Positions 1-11,585 are shown, counted from the first letter of the stretch. The stretch is DNA of 31,436 bases from Schoenoplectus triqueter (GCA_964058805.1 CAXKVV010001406.1:1-31436), one strand, 5' to 3'. Notes: a model not told the origin generated them from the sequence alone. Program-made: numbers and translations.

Positions 1-635
1 AGGAACGGTCCGGGGTGGGTTTGTAGGGGGCCGGATTTTAACGGGTCACAGGTCCAATACGAGATGAGTTAAGGTAGGCTAATGTGGGAAAAATGAAATC
101 CGGTCGTTTTTAGGATTAAATTTTTCACCCTTCCGGATCTACTCTCTAGTTTTGAACGAGATGGTCCGAGACAGATGATGAGCACATATTTGTACGGGTC
201 AGTTACTCATCTGGATATTTTGAAAACTCGACATGATGTGTAATTCTTACAAGTCTGAGTGGAAAATGACGTTGATGCTTAAATGAATATTTTATCCCGA
301 AAAATGCAGCCATATACTATGGGACAGTAAAAGCTCGATTTTATGTTATTACTCTTATTTAGAGCTAGCATGTCGTAAAATTGCTTTTAATTTGGTATAT
401 TTGTACATAAACTAGAATGTTTTTCTATTACAATTATATTGCAAAAGGTACTAGTTCTTTTTTAATAAAATATTCAAAAGTTACCCCGTATCATTTTTTT
501 GTTAAAAGGAATCAGTGAAATTGATACAATCACTCTTCTTATTTGATATCATTTTTTTTAGTAAAATATAGAGGCCAACTCTCTACCTTTTGAAAAAAAA
601 AATACTTTTTTTTTTGGATAATACAAAATTAGTTT
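1..635. other. Unassigned low-complexity intergenic DNA
   Basis: I see no gene here. The first 150 bases are comparatively G-rich, with GGGT and CCGG motifs that resemble decayed GGGTC-type plant repeats. The rest is AT-rich with several poly-T and poly-A runs. No ORF of convincing length or composition and no terminal repeats could be paired. Confidence 0.5.
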
Positions 636-714
636 AAAAAGTTGATCCCAAGAGATTTGGAATCAGTCAAAATAAAAAAAGTTGATTCATGAGATTTGGA
701 ATCAGTAAAAATAC
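636..714. repeat. Two-copy 40-bp tandem repeat
   Basis: Two adjacent copies of a 40-bp unit are visible. GTTGAT starts at 641 and again at 681, and each is followed by a GAGATTTGGAATCAGT core. The copies differ at a few bases. Short overlapping ORFs in two frames begin here but have no coding character. Confidence 0.75.
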
Positions 715-874
715 AATTTTCATATTTATCTCTATCACATTTATTTGTCATGCTTTTCCCTCTCCTGAGCCCTCTCTCTTATTCTCTCTTTTTGTTTTTT
801 ATATTGATTCCTTTGTTTCATTTATCATTTCATATACTTATTCTTTATGCAATTACAATAAACAATGTTAATAT

Positions 875-1390
875 TTAGTATAAATATTTTTTTAATCTGA
901 TATAATTAATACAACCATTCAGTATAATTAATTTTTAATCATATATAATCAATGCAAATATTTATTAAAAATATTTTTTAAACTAATATAATAAGTATAC
1001 ATATTTTTAAATCTGATAGAACTAGTATAAATATTAAGTATAGTTATTTTTTAATCACATATAACAAGTACAAATATTTAATAAATTTTTTTTTCAAATA
1101 ATATGATCAATATAAACAATTAGTATAAATAATTTTTTAATCTGATGTAATCAATACATATGTTTAGTATAACTATTTTTAATTACATATAATTAATGAA
1201 AAAAATTAACAAAAAATTAGCATATATAATTAGTATAATATTTAGTATAATCACTTTTAAATCTCATATAATAAATGAAATATTTAGTAAAAATATTTTT
1301 TAACGTGATATAAACAATATAATAATTAGCATAAATAATTTTGAATCTGATATAAGGGGTGCAAATTTTCAGTATATTCACCTTTGATGT
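875..1390. repeat. AT-rich minisatellite, about 43-bp unit, about 12 copies
   Basis: The stretch is built from about twelve diverged units of 42-43 bp. Each begins with a TTAGTATAA-like motif, followed by TTTTTTAATC, then GATATAAT, then AATACAAATAT. One or two units are shortened. Copies differ from each other at many positions, so the array is old. No reading frame survives. Confidence 0.75.
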
Positions 1391-1448
1391 TTGGGAACCG
1401 AAATTTTTATATTCAATTAGAATAAAATTAAAATTAAATATTAGAATA

Positions 1449-1745
1449 AATTATAGATAAAATTCGGGATCTACACTCATGGATTTATTATCCACGTGGA
1501 GTGCTTTCACTCCACGAGATTGATACCCAAGTAGAATGCTTCCACGCCATGGGATTGCCATCCACCTTGAGTTAATTTTTTTATTCAGTCCAACATGAGA
1601 AATAAAGAAGGAAAGAGAAGAGAGAATTTAAAATTCAGTTATGCCACGTGAGTGACAATCCATGAATTTAATTTTATGTTGTGGGAGCACTCCACAAGAG
1701 TCCTAAATTCATGAAGTGTAGATCTTGAGTTTCGCTTATAATTTA
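1449..1745. mobile_element. Foldback MITE-like element with internal hairpins
   Basis: The left arm (about 1449-1515) contains GGGATCTACACTCATGGATT. It pairs with the reverse complement of the right arm (about 1680-1745), which reads AAGATCTACACTTCATGAATT. Inside are further CACTCCAC/GTGGAGTG modules, including a perfect hairpin at 1496-1515 with 8-bp arms and a 4-nt loop. The whole is about 300 bp, a normal MITE size. No target duplication could be fixed, so the superfamily is unknown. Confidence 0.5.
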
Positions 1746-3669
1746 CTTTTTATTTAAATACCAGTATCTTGTCCATGCATTGCTACGGTATATCTTTTAG
1801 AAATATAAAAATTTATATTTTCATGTGAAAAATAAGAAAATAAAAATAAAAATAATTTAGTAATTAATGTGAATTTCAATCATGAATACATAATTAATGC
1901 AAAATAAATGTAAATTGAGAGAAAATTTAATATTCAACGTTTAAGGAAAGTTAAAATTCATAATTGATGGCAATCTAACAAAAGAAAAGGAAACAAAATA
2001 AAGCAATTGTACTACTAAATTATATAGCATTTCGCGTAACAAATAAAATTGAGTGAAAGTTCTAACTTCAACACAAATGGTCATAGAGATAGTAACATTA
2101 TTTGATGAATAACTCAATCCGATTAGTGATATTAGCTCTAAAAATTTAATGAAAAATCTGAACCGTTGCAGATTAGAACACATACGTACTTAATAAGGAG
2201 TAGAGATAATTTTTTTTGGATTTGAGAGCGCTTCATTCTAGAGCTGTGCTTCGGATGGTGAATTTATACAAAACTGTATTATAATTAATATTTATTTTTA
2301 TAGTGTTGCTGTATACTTTTACAATTTTGTATAATTAGTTTCCTACTTTGATCACTTATCAACTTACCATAACCATTTTTTCACTTGAGCGCGCAACAAT
2401 CGAGTGCTTCTCATGGGAAGAATTTTAAACGGAAGGTTATCGGAGATTTTAGGGGGATTTTTGTAGGGCAACTATTATCAGAACCGTTTTTGTACGAGGA
2501 GTCGAGGACTCAGTATTCTCAATTAATTCGATGGAAGCGAAATATGACAATTGTTAGCATTTGGGTCACTTTCTCATGCAACAGCTAATAATTGGTTAGA
2601 CCAACATTTCAAAGTGCTATTATCACTTGTTGAAAAAGTTCATGAAGATAATAATCAAAATTGCAGGCTTAAAAAGGCTTGTTACAGACTAGCAATTTGA
2701 AAATCATTTCAAACCAAATCGCGATACCAGTGCAATGATGTATTCCTTAATTCTCTTCAGTGATCAGCCCTCTTATTAGCTCCAAAGAACATATCTTAAT
2801 ACACACAACTAACTATAAAGACAACAATAATGAAAAGCATAAAAATAAGTATTAAAAGACCATATATACATTTTTTTCTGTCCCTCGTTGATGTTGTTTC
2901 TGGCTCCTACAGACCGTCACTGTTTTTTCGGGCTCCCCTTGCTCAAGAGAGTAAATATTTGTTTGTTAGTAGATTGCATGATTAATGAATATATTTAGTT
3001 TCTCTTTTATTATACAAATTTATAGCATTTTCTTTTGAGATTTTAACTTAATTAAATATAGAGTGAGACTAAATTACAATATAATGTTCAAAAGATTGAT
3101 GCTTTGAACTCAATCTCGAAAATCAAAATCCAAATCATTGGATTAAGTTATTTAACACAATCTATATTTGAAAAAATTATAGAATGTTGAACATTATTAT
3201 TTTTAGAATTTTAAGATTTTTTTGAAAATATTTTAAAATAATATTATTTTATCACTCAAATATATCATCTTCCAAAATCCAAAAAAATAAGAGAACTTTG
3301 AAATAATAAAATTAGATATTCTATAAAGTTTGAAGATATTGTATTGAGCCTTGAGCGATGATTTAACTTCAATTTCCAGAATCGAAGTCCAAAACACAAC
3401 TCCATTGTACATTACAATGTGTGATGACCTCACTCATCTTTTAATGGTAGATTTTTTTTATAAACTAGGGTTATAATTTGGACACCTCAATAATTTTTTT
3501 ATTTTATTATTTTACAAAATATATTTAAATTTAATAAATTTCTTTGAGATATTTTGTATGATTTTACGAAAATTTAAGCAATTGATCTAGATGAATGCTT
3601 GAAGAAATCTTTGAAAATTTATCTGAAGATCTAAGATCAAAATATATAAGGTATAATAGTTCAACTTGA
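1746..3669. other. Unassigned AT-rich intergenic DNA
   Basis: No gene is recognised. A plus-strand ORF at 2385-2588 (67 codons) has no recognisable motif, no clear promoter and no neighbour that would support it. A small inverted repeat lies around 2264-2333, where TATACAAAA pairs with TTTTGTATA. The rest is AT-rich sequence with scattered poly-A/T runs and no paired termini. Confidence 0.45.
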
Positions 3670-4520
3670 CAAATGTTAAACAACTCGAGCTGTTATAATA
3701 GTTTCCTGAATCGAGATAACAGCTTTATAGATAGGCAGACTTATCATGACTCAGTCAACATGGTCAAACTTGATCAAAATAATGTAACTTTCTTGTGAAA
3801 TATTCAACTCCTCCTTATATTATTATAATAGTTGATCTCATTCATTTTAAACCGTTATAATATTTCATAAAGTCTCTTCAGTTCTAACAAGGGGTATTAT
3901 TGACAAGTTCTAAATAAAATTAAAATCCAAGAATTCAAGCGTTTTAACGGTTTAGAACGATTATAACGACTTACTGTATAAGAATCCTAATTGTCTAACT
4001 GTCTGGTGTTCTATATAATGGGATTGTTTCAAGATCTCTATTAATTAAAACTCTCACAATCTAAAACTCATCTGAGCAATCCCAAAATACTCTCTGGAGC
4101 ACTTAAAACTCTTCCTTTGCACATATATTCAAAAAACTTCTCGACAATTGAATCAAACCAAATCTTTTCAAGAATCTTGTTGTACTTTTGAGTTTCTAGT
4201 GCTCTTTTCATCTTTGAGCGTTTGGCTTAATTATTTAGAAGCTTTTGCTCATCATTTTTTGAGTTTTAAGCGCTCATTTATTGTTTTTATTTCAATTGAT
4301 AGTTTTTAATCTTATTGTACTATTTTTTGTAAAGAAGCTAAAGCTTTAATTATATTTTTTTTTGGGTATTAATAAAATCGACACTCCGTTAGTAGAATGA
4401 GTCCTAGAGACATCGGTCTTATACTGAAATCCGTTAAAATCTCGTGTTCTCTAATTACTTGTATTTGTATTCTATTTATTCTTACATTTCTCTATTTGTT
4501 GTAATGTACATTTCTTACTA
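3670..4520 (+). mobile_element. Possible degraded solo LTR or LTR fragment
   Basis: The layout resembles a plant retrotransposon LTR. A TATATAATGG box (about 4012) is followed by a C/A-rich leader with CTCTCACAATC. Downstream is a U5-like stretch with AAATCCGTTAAAATCTCGTG (about 4420-4445) and T-rich sequence, as in many Copia-type LTRs. I cannot identify matching TG/CA ends, a target duplication, a primer-binding site or any gag/pol coding sequence. It could equally be a relict promoter and first-exon region. The assignment rests on resemblance only. Confidence 0.3.
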
Positions 4521-5318
4521 GAGTTGCAGGTCATTTGTTTACACTAATTAATTTTTCAAAGCAATTAGTTTTATTATTCTTTCTCATTCTTATTTTCTTA
4601 ATATTTTTATTGAATTTCTTTTAATTAATTTATAATTTAATTTTAAATATCTTTAACTTAGTTAATTCTTAGTGTTCTAGCAATTATCTTCTACTATCAC
4701 CCGTTCATATTTTGACTGGAAAGATCAAGTTGGTGAACCGTGTGATGAGAAACCTTCTCGCAACCTTAGATTTTGATTACTATCATCACTAATCTTAATT
4801 TCTATACTAATAATATAGTTCTCAAATAAAAACTTAAAACTAAATTTTTTAAATATATTTAATAAAACTTTCAATTACATAAAAATTTAAATTTATTTTT
4901 AAATGCTAAAGATATATATAATAGTTATTAATATAAATAATATAAATAAATAAATAATATTATATAAAGGTACATAAAAAATTGAATCATTATAGTTGTT
5001 AAGTTTTAACTTAAATATATTACACACATTACTTTAAATGAAAAGAGAAAAAGTACATAAACATTTTGATAGATGAAAAGATTTAATAAAATAATTGATG
5101 AAGAAGTATTGATAATGTGACAGACATTAAAATTCTTAACTCTTTTCATGGGTATAATTATTATTATAGAAACATAATTTATTTTGAAATTGTTATTATA
5201 TTATCAGAAAGAGGTACTGAAGACCTAATTAGATGAATGAAAGTTGGAAGTTGGACGTAGAGAAAAATTTCAACCCATGGACATAGTAATTAAATAAAGA
5301 TTTATTTTGCAGATATAT
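4521..5318. other. Unassigned AT-rich spacer
   Basis: The stretch is very AT-rich, with long TA and TAAA runs. I found no ORF of interest, no RNA gene signature and no paired terminal repeats. It ends immediately before the TAGGG terminus of the next element. Confidence 0.45.
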
Positions 5319-5454
5319 TTAGGGTCCGTTTGACAAATTAAGGAATAGTTTCGGAAGAGTGATAATTTTGGAAGAGTGATAGAATAGTATTTTTTCGAAG
5401 AGTGATATTCTTGACTATTCGGAAGAGCGAAAATATCGTTTGGCAGTTGTTACT

Positions 5455-6840
5455 CAGAATAGTTAAAATTAGAATAATTATGATACTAATAATGATGATG
5501 ATGATGATAATAATAGTAAAATAATAATCATAATAATAAGATAATAATAATAATAATAAAGTAATAAAAAATAATATTATAATAGTAATATAAGAAAAAT
5601 ATAAACATAATCATAATATAGTAATATAATAATAATAAATTATAAAAATATAATAATAATAAGTAATCATAATATTAATAATATAATCATAATATAATAA
5701 TCATAATCATGATAATAATAATTAAAGTCATAATCATAATAATATAACCATAATCATAATCATAATAATATAATAATAAAAATATAATCATAATCATAAA
5801 AATAATGAAAAATAATTATAATTATAATAATATAATAATAAATTAATCATAAATATAATCAACATATAATAATATAATACAACATAATAAAATAATAATA
5901 AAATAATAGAAAACTAATCATAATAAATAATAATATTATAATAGTAATATAATAAAAATATAAACATAATCATAATATAGTAATATAATAAAAAAAATAT
6001 AATAATAATAAATAATCATAATTTTAATAATATAATCATAATAAAATCATAATATAATAATCATAATCATAATCATAATCATGATAATAATAATTATAGT
6101 CATAATCATAATAATATTACCATCATCATAATCATAATAATATAATAATAAAAATATAATCATAATCATAAAAATAATTATAAATAATTATAAATAATTT
6201 TAATTATAATAATAAATTAATCATGAATATAATCAACATATAATAATATAATACAACATAATAAAATAAAAATAAAGTAATAAAAAAATAATCATAATAA
6301 ATAATAATATTCTAATAGTAATATAATAAAAATATAAACATAATCATAATATAGTAATATAATAATAATAAATTATAATTACAATCATAATTACAATAAT
6401 ATAATAAATATAAGTAATCATAATATAATGATCATAATCATAATCATGATAATAATAATTATAGTCATAATCATAATAATCATAATCATAATCATAATCA
6501 TAATCATAATAATATAATAATAAAAATATAATCATAATCATAAAAATAATTATAATTATAATAATATAATAATAAATTAATCATCACTAAAATCGACATA
6601 TAATAATATAATACAACATAATAAAATAATAATTAGTAATAATAATCATAATCATAATCATCATAATATAATAATATAATAATAAATAATCTTGATCATA
6701 ATAATATAATAATATAATAATTATATTTATATTCATTATATAATATAATATTAAAATTATATTTATAATAATAATAAATAATATAATAATACTAAATCTT
6801 AATCATAATCATAATATAATTATATAATATAATATAATCA
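5455..6840. repeat. Tandem array of about 365-bp AT-rich units inside the TIR element
   Basis: The sequence is dominated by ATAATC/ATAATA triplet-like motifs but has a higher-order period. The landmark ATAATATTATAATAGTAATA recurs at 5571, 5930 and 6304 (last copy slightly changed), giving spacings of 359 and 374 bp. A second landmark, ACATATAATAATATAATACA, recurs near 5860, 6230 and 6597. About three and a half units are present. Long minus-strand YDYDYD-type frames here come from the repeat and are not genes. Confidence 0.8.
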
Positions 6841-6865
6841 AACAATAATCGCTATTCCGTTGAGA

Positions 6866-6908
6866 GCTAATCCGGTATTCCACCTATAAGTTGGTATACC
6901 GGATTAGC
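6866..6908. repeat. 13-bp perfect inverted repeat near the right end of the TIR element
   Basis: GCTAATCCGGTAT (6866-6878) is the exact reverse complement of ATACCGGATTAGC (6896-6908). They are separated by 17 bases. It lies in the non-repetitive right subterminal zone of the 5320-7019 element. It could be a transposase-recognised or folded subterminal motif; that role is inferred only. Confidence 0.8.
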
Positions 6909-7199
6909 ACTATTCCGCACTCTTATACTTAGTCTAAATTTCGTTTGGCAAATTAATTCGTCATAATAGCTATTCTATTCCAATTTTTTTCTATTCCATT
7001 GAGTGTCAAACACTCCCTAATGCGGCTTAGTTTCTTCGATGCGTACGCTGAAATTTTCGGCCTGGTTTTTGCGATGTTGGTGTAAAGATCCAACGGCCAA
7101 TCGATTTGACTTTCATTTCATATTCAATTTCTTCTCGTGAGTCCTAGAGCTGGTAAAATCTGATTCAATCTGAGAAATTCGTCTGACTCGTCCGGACTC

Positions 7200-7480
7200 G
7201 AATCTGATCCGATCTGATTTTTCAGAAAGTCAAATTGATAGGAATCTGATCTGATACGGACCCGAACGATCCGAAACCCGAGATGACTCGAGATCAGACA
7301 ACTTGAAACCCGACCCGATCCGAACCTGTACGACTCGAAAATCCAAGATGACCTGAGATCAGACAATCTAAAATCCAACCCGATCCGGACTCAAACGACC
7401 CGAAACCCGAGATGATCCGAAACCCGACCCGATTCGAACCCAAACAACCCAAAAACCGAGATGATCCGAGATTAGACAGC
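7200..7480. repeat. Degenerate GACCCGA/CCGAAACCCGA repeat block, left
   Basis: Many diverged copies of ACCCGA, ATCCGAAACCCGAGATGA and related motifs follow each other. The block belongs to the left half of the hAT-like element around it, and a sister block lies at 8090-8345. Period is irregular, roughly 7 to 35 bases. Confidence 0.75.
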
Positions 7481-8089
7481 ACGACCTGACACTATTTGTG
7501 TTGCATATATGTATCTAATCTCTTTAAACTTATACTGTATAAATATTAAATTTCTCTTTATAAATTCAACTTGTACTTGTTTGTAAGTTTATTTTGAGAG
7601 AGGTCAGGTTAAGTACAGGTTTAGAGGAGGACCGAGTTAAGCACGAGTTTCATAAACAACGATGGACCGTCTATTTATTTTAACATAAATTAATAAATAT
7701 TTTTATCAATATAGCACGTACAAATAGTTGCACGTATAATTTTAATAATTTTAATTAAAAAATTACCTGCAATATATATATATTCAGAATTTATACCGAA
7801 ATAAAAAAATTATATTTTAAATCATATTAATAATTCGTATTAATCAAAATATATATGTCGTAAATTAAAATTATCATAAAAAATAATGTCTCTTAATCAA
7901 AATTATAATAAGTAGTATGTCTTCAGTTTGTTAATAAAATAATTGAAGCATATCGACCTGAAACTGATCTGACTAGACTCAAATTAATTATTTATATTTA
8001 TATTATTTGAAAAGTCAAATTGATTATAACATAATTGATAATCTAGATCTAATACTGTCTAAAATGAATTTCTGAAAAAATATGTAATG

Positions 8090-8345
8090 TCTGAAAACCC
8101 GAAATCCAACCCGACCCGAAATTCGACCCGATCCAAAATAAAACATCACAAAAAAGAACTCGACCCGGTCCGACCCGACCCAAAATAACCCAAAACCCGA
8201 GATTATCCGATATTAGATGATCTAAAACCCGACCCGTTTCGGACCCGAATGACCCGAAACCCGAGATAACCTGAGCTATTATGAATCCAAAACCTGACCC
8301 GAAATCCAAAAAAAATCTAACAATATTTGACTCAAAACCCATCCC
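8090..8345. repeat. Degenerate GACCCGA/CCGAAACCCGA repeat block, right
   Basis: This is the same kind of sequence as the block at 7200-7480, with repeated CCCGACCCGA, AAAACCCGAGAT and GACCCGAA motifs. It occupies the right half of the hAT-like element. Confidence 0.75.
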
Positions 8346-8445
8346 AATCCGAATTAGATTGATCTGACCCCAACCTGTGACTAGATAATTTTTTTGGTCA
8401 AACTTATCCGATCGACCCGTCAGATTACCAATTATACTCGTGACG

Positions 8446-10340
8446 AGTGTGAGTGAAAAAAATAAATCACTATTAACAAATTTGTTTTTCCCACTAGCTA
8501 ATGTGACCGTGACCCGACCGATTCTTCGATTTAGTGCTTAAAACTGTGGTGGACGCAAGTGCTTAGAACCCCCTCATTTTGACTTTTTGAAACTTTGAGG
8601 TAGAATTTCAAAAAGTTTAGTGTGATTACACTGTCTAGAAAACTAGGTAGTACGATTATAAATTAAATAAGCTTAAAGATTCCTACTAGATGCAATTTAG
8701 GAATTTATCATCTTCTCAAAGATTGAAGTCATAATTCCATTTAAACATATTTGCTGTAGTCTGGCTGTAAGCCATAGGTGAGGAATTAATTGAAAGTTAT
8801 TAGTTTGACAATGTTCACAATAATCTAAAAATAAAATTTAATTTTAAGTCTTACCTGTATGATAGAGGTGACGCACGTCACGGACCTGTCATATCTATTA
8901 AAAAAATGGAGACTTGTGACAGTTTACAATATATTGAATGACTTAAAATTTTGGGTTGTCCAAATTAATTATTTTTATGCATCATATAATATGATATTTG
9001 AATTAGAATTATATGATAGTTGAATATTAGTTTGTCTGTATATTTTTTTATATATAATTTTCAAGCACACTTGAATTGATTTAAAGATATATAATCAAAA
9101 TAGTCGAAAATAACCATTGCCGAGTGACACATCTCGAAAAAATATTTTTTTTCCGGTTACTTTATATTGTTGATCTATATTATGCATACTTTCCCAATAG
9201 GGCTGTAATTTGATGAACGAAGTATACACTATACAGTCCTATTAACTCAAATCTCTACAAGCAACTTTATCATGCCTTCTTTTAGGTCAAATTTTATCAT
9301 GCTACATAGTACACACAACAATATTATAAGTTTTCCTGCTCAATGCCCATGATGGGATCACAGTTTTAATTCAGCACATTTGCCAACTATAAAAATACAT
9401 GCGGCAAAAATAATCAAATCATGATGTCACCCAAAATCATCGGAGAAATTTCTTCTGTTTCTCCTTTTTTTTCTCCTTCAGAGAGATCAAAGTTTTTGTA
9501 GTTTTCTTGCATGACATAATTGTGCAGTCCTAAAACCGCTTGAGAATCTTATCAAAATATAATTGTTGGATATAAGTCACTTGATTAGCAAAAAAGTGGG
9601 AATTAATTGGAGCTGAGAGATTTCAAAATTTTGGAGGTGTACTTGTCTGTAGGAGTTATTATCCGTATTTTGTTTGATCAAATTTCCTCCTTGTGCCATC
9701 AAATTAGCTTGATTGAGAAAGCCTACCTCAACCTACACAAATCAAATCTGTATTCTTTTTGTCGCCATGCTGAATTTTTGTACACATAGGAACAGTGTTT
9801 CTCTGTTCATGAAATAACAATACAAAAAATATTATCTTTCCGTCTTTTCTACCAAAACTTGATTAGAAAATCATGTGCATGGTGACTTGAAGGGTCAAGC
9901 CACCAGTCAAATCCTAATTAATAAATACAACAGCAAATAAATAATAGATCTGATACAATTGTTAATAATTAAACGACCAATAAACTTTTATTAAATAAAT
10001 AAATAAATTGGAAAGTATGGTATATTTGATCTTGGATATATTATTTACGCTATAAATATAAGAAATGTGATGGCACTTTTGATCCCAACTATATTATTTG
10101 CTCTTGAGATGATATTGATACCACTTGTCATTTGTCACATATATAAGCAATTCCTTCGAGTAGAGCCAGGTTGATTTCATTATCACCAGCTTCATATTAA
10201 GAATTACTATTATTCTGGATAATTCATACATGTGATTTCTCTAGCTAGCAAGTGTATAATTTTTTTGGTTCATTCAATTGTGTATTAATATTTCAACAAT
10301 TTCCCGTTTGTTGATTTTGAAAAATATATATATATATAAA
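8446..10340. other. Unassigned AT-rich intergenic DNA
   Basis: I find no recognisable gene. A 60-codon plus-strand ORF at 9607-9789 has no motif and no support. The sequence lacks long runs of the repeat families seen elsewhere. Around 9340-9780 it is somewhat less AT-rich, but it gives no continuous frame or convincing splice pattern. Confidence 0.4.
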
Positions 10341-10342
10341 AA

Positions 10343-10373
10343 ATTGTAGGTGCAAAGAAACCGCACCTACAAT
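10343..10373. repeat. Perfect 11-bp hairpin
   Basis: ATTGTAGGTGC (10343-10353) and GCACCTACAAT (10363-10373) are exact reverse complements around a 9-nt loop (AAAGAAACC). It follows a short (TA)n tract. It has no T-run that would suggest a terminator. It may be the core of a small palindromic MITE. Confidence 0.75.
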
Positions 10374-10755
10374 AAATCTTAAATCATGAGGGTTCAACAT
10401 ATTTCAACAGTTCTCCAAATTTCTCTCATAAAAAAAAGCTCCTATAGAGAGCCATAGTACCGCATGCTTTCATTAAAATGAGAAGAGCTCTACACTAGCT
10501 AACATCTATTAATTTTCTCCATGACCAGATGGTGGTAATTAATTTTCCAGCACAAGGTTGATCAGTTGATCTTATCTTGGCGAGTACCAGTCACGCATGT
10601 ATTCTTCTTCCTAGGTACCACAATGCATCACACCGGTCACAACATTAGTCAAAAGATAACACTGGAATACTGGAATACCACCAATCATGTCTACCTCGGC
10701 TACGAATTGATGATGCTACTGAGTACTGACAACAACCGAGCTTATCCAACATGTG

Positions 10756-11115
10756 CAGATTTTTTTTTAATTAATTATTTGAATAATCATAATTTTACTA
10801 ATAAAATTGATTAAATCAAAATTTAAAAAATACAAATGACAACACGTCATTATCAGTGGCGTTGTGTAAACACGTAACTAAGATTGGCGTTTGAGCAAAA
10901 ACGTCACTGAGAGTGACGTCTTTTATTTTTTATATATCTCATTCAATTCAAACTTTTTAAACTTAATTAAGGATGGGGCATCAGTGGGAGAACGCGTCAC
11001 TCCCACCGACGCGGTTCTTTTAAAGACACGCTGCCATTCATACTTTTAAATTTTTAATTTAATCACTCTTATTATTAAAAATATAATTATTCAAATAATT
11101 AATTTAAAAAATCTG
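10756..11115. mobile_element. Mutator-like MITE with perfect 9-bp TSD (member 1)
   Basis: The 360-bp element starts CAGATTTTTTTTTAATTAAT and ends in the matching inverted repeat ending AAAAAATCTG. The inverted repeats run about 90 bp with scattered mismatches. The flanks are identical 9-mers, caacatgtg at 10747-10755 and 11116-11124. A 9-bp duplication is the hallmark of Mutator-like elements. The interior holds decayed palindromes: ACGTCACT/AGTGACGT at about 10901-10919, and GTGGGAG/CTCCCAC near 10986-11010. The inner end reads GAATGGCAGCGTG, shared with the element at 14631-15069. A short ORF at 10566-10814 crosses the left boundary and is fortuitous. Confidence 0.85.
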
Positions 11116-11125
11116 CAACATGTGC

Positions 11126-11463
11126 CAAGGACTTGATTTGCTTGATTAAACCGTTTTGGATAGATCCTACTTTTCTTTTTCTTTTTCTTGTTTAAAGATT
11201 GAAGACTGTAGAGAGCTAGCTGCTGTAATAATTAGTGCCACCGTGGCTTAGAATTTAGAAAACTGGTAAACTAGCAGCGGAGCTTAGATCATAATTATAT
11301 TACGGAGGAAAAAATAATTAACAAAATTATAGTACAATTATCATAAAATATCTTAAATTCTTAATGGATGTATATTAGTTTTCAAAACATCCACTATATT
11401 ACGAATTTATAGTATAACATTGAATAATAATTTTTGCTATATTTATTTCAAATTATAAAATCG
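11126..11463. other. Unassigned AT-rich spacer
   Basis: Nothing is recognised beyond a short TTTTCTTTTTCTTTTTCTTG microsatellite-like tract (about 11170-11190). Confidence 0.4.
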
Positions 11464-11585
11464 TAAATATATTAAATATGTTAATATAAATTTCCAAATT
11501 ATTTTTAACACGGTTCTCAAAAATTAAATATATTAATTATGTTAATATAAATTTCCAAATTATTTTTAACACGGTTCTCAAAAAA
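11464..11585. repeat. 61-bp tandem duplication
   Basis: Two adjacent, almost identical copies of a 61-bp unit start at 11464 and 11525. Both contain GTTAATATAAATTTCC, AAATTATTTTTAACACGG and TTCTCAAAAA. They differ at about one or two bases, so the duplication is fairly young compared with the surrounding sequence. Confidence 0.85.

Larger units (their letters stand above)
5320..7019. mobile_element. 1.7-kb non-autonomous TIR element with internal AT array
   Basis: The element starts TAGGGTCCGTTTGACAAATT and ends TTGAGTGTCAAACACTCCCTA, so its ends are related inverted repeats (TAGGG...GTTTGAC). Such termini occur in plant hAT elements. If the TA is read as part of a TTA/TAA target site, they also fit PIF/Harbinger-Tourist elements. 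The octamers next to the TAGGG ends (gatatatt and atgcggct) do not match, so the superfamily is open. The left 130 bp carry GGAAGAGTGAT subterminal repeats. The centre is a tandem AT array. The right 180 bp contain a 13-bp perfect inverted repeat. It encodes no transposase. A truncated inverted copy lies at 27858-28866. Confidence 0.7.
7145..8436. mobile_element. hAT-like non-autonomous element with GACCCGA-type internal repeats
   Basis: The left end TAGAGCTGGTAAAATCTGA and the reverse complement of the right end, TATAATTGGTAATCTGA, are related inverted repeats. Left and right flanks carry ctcgtgag (7134-7141) and ctcgtgac (8437-8444), a 7/8 match consistent with an 8-bp hAT target duplication. 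Three extra bases sit between the left flank copy and TAGAG. The interior has two blocks (about 7150-7490 and 8090-8440) of degenerate GACCCGA/CCGAAACCCGAGAT repeats around an AT-rich centre. No transposase is encoded, and minus-strand frames through the repeats are not genes. Confidence 0.6.

Noticed and set aside
1760..1800. Possible Helitron 3' end (GTCCATGCATTGCTACGG before TTTTAG)
   Set aside because: The hairpin is poor and the sequence does not end in the CTRR motif, with no TC start identified upstream.
2385..2588. 67-codon plus-strand ORF
   Set aside because: No motif, no regulatory context and a length expected by chance over 31 kb.
3050..3440. Foldback MITE suggested by GAGTGAG near both ends
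   Set aside because: Beyond the short GAGTGAG and TACAAT motifs the two sides could not be aligned as inverted repeats.
6344..6541. Minus-strand YDYDYD frame
   Set aside because: It is produced by the ATAATC/ATAATA array inside the TIR element.
7124..8342. Minus-strand ORFs of 62-97 codons with repeated FGSF/RVGF motifs
   Set aside because: They come from the GACCCGA-type repeats of a hAT-like element.
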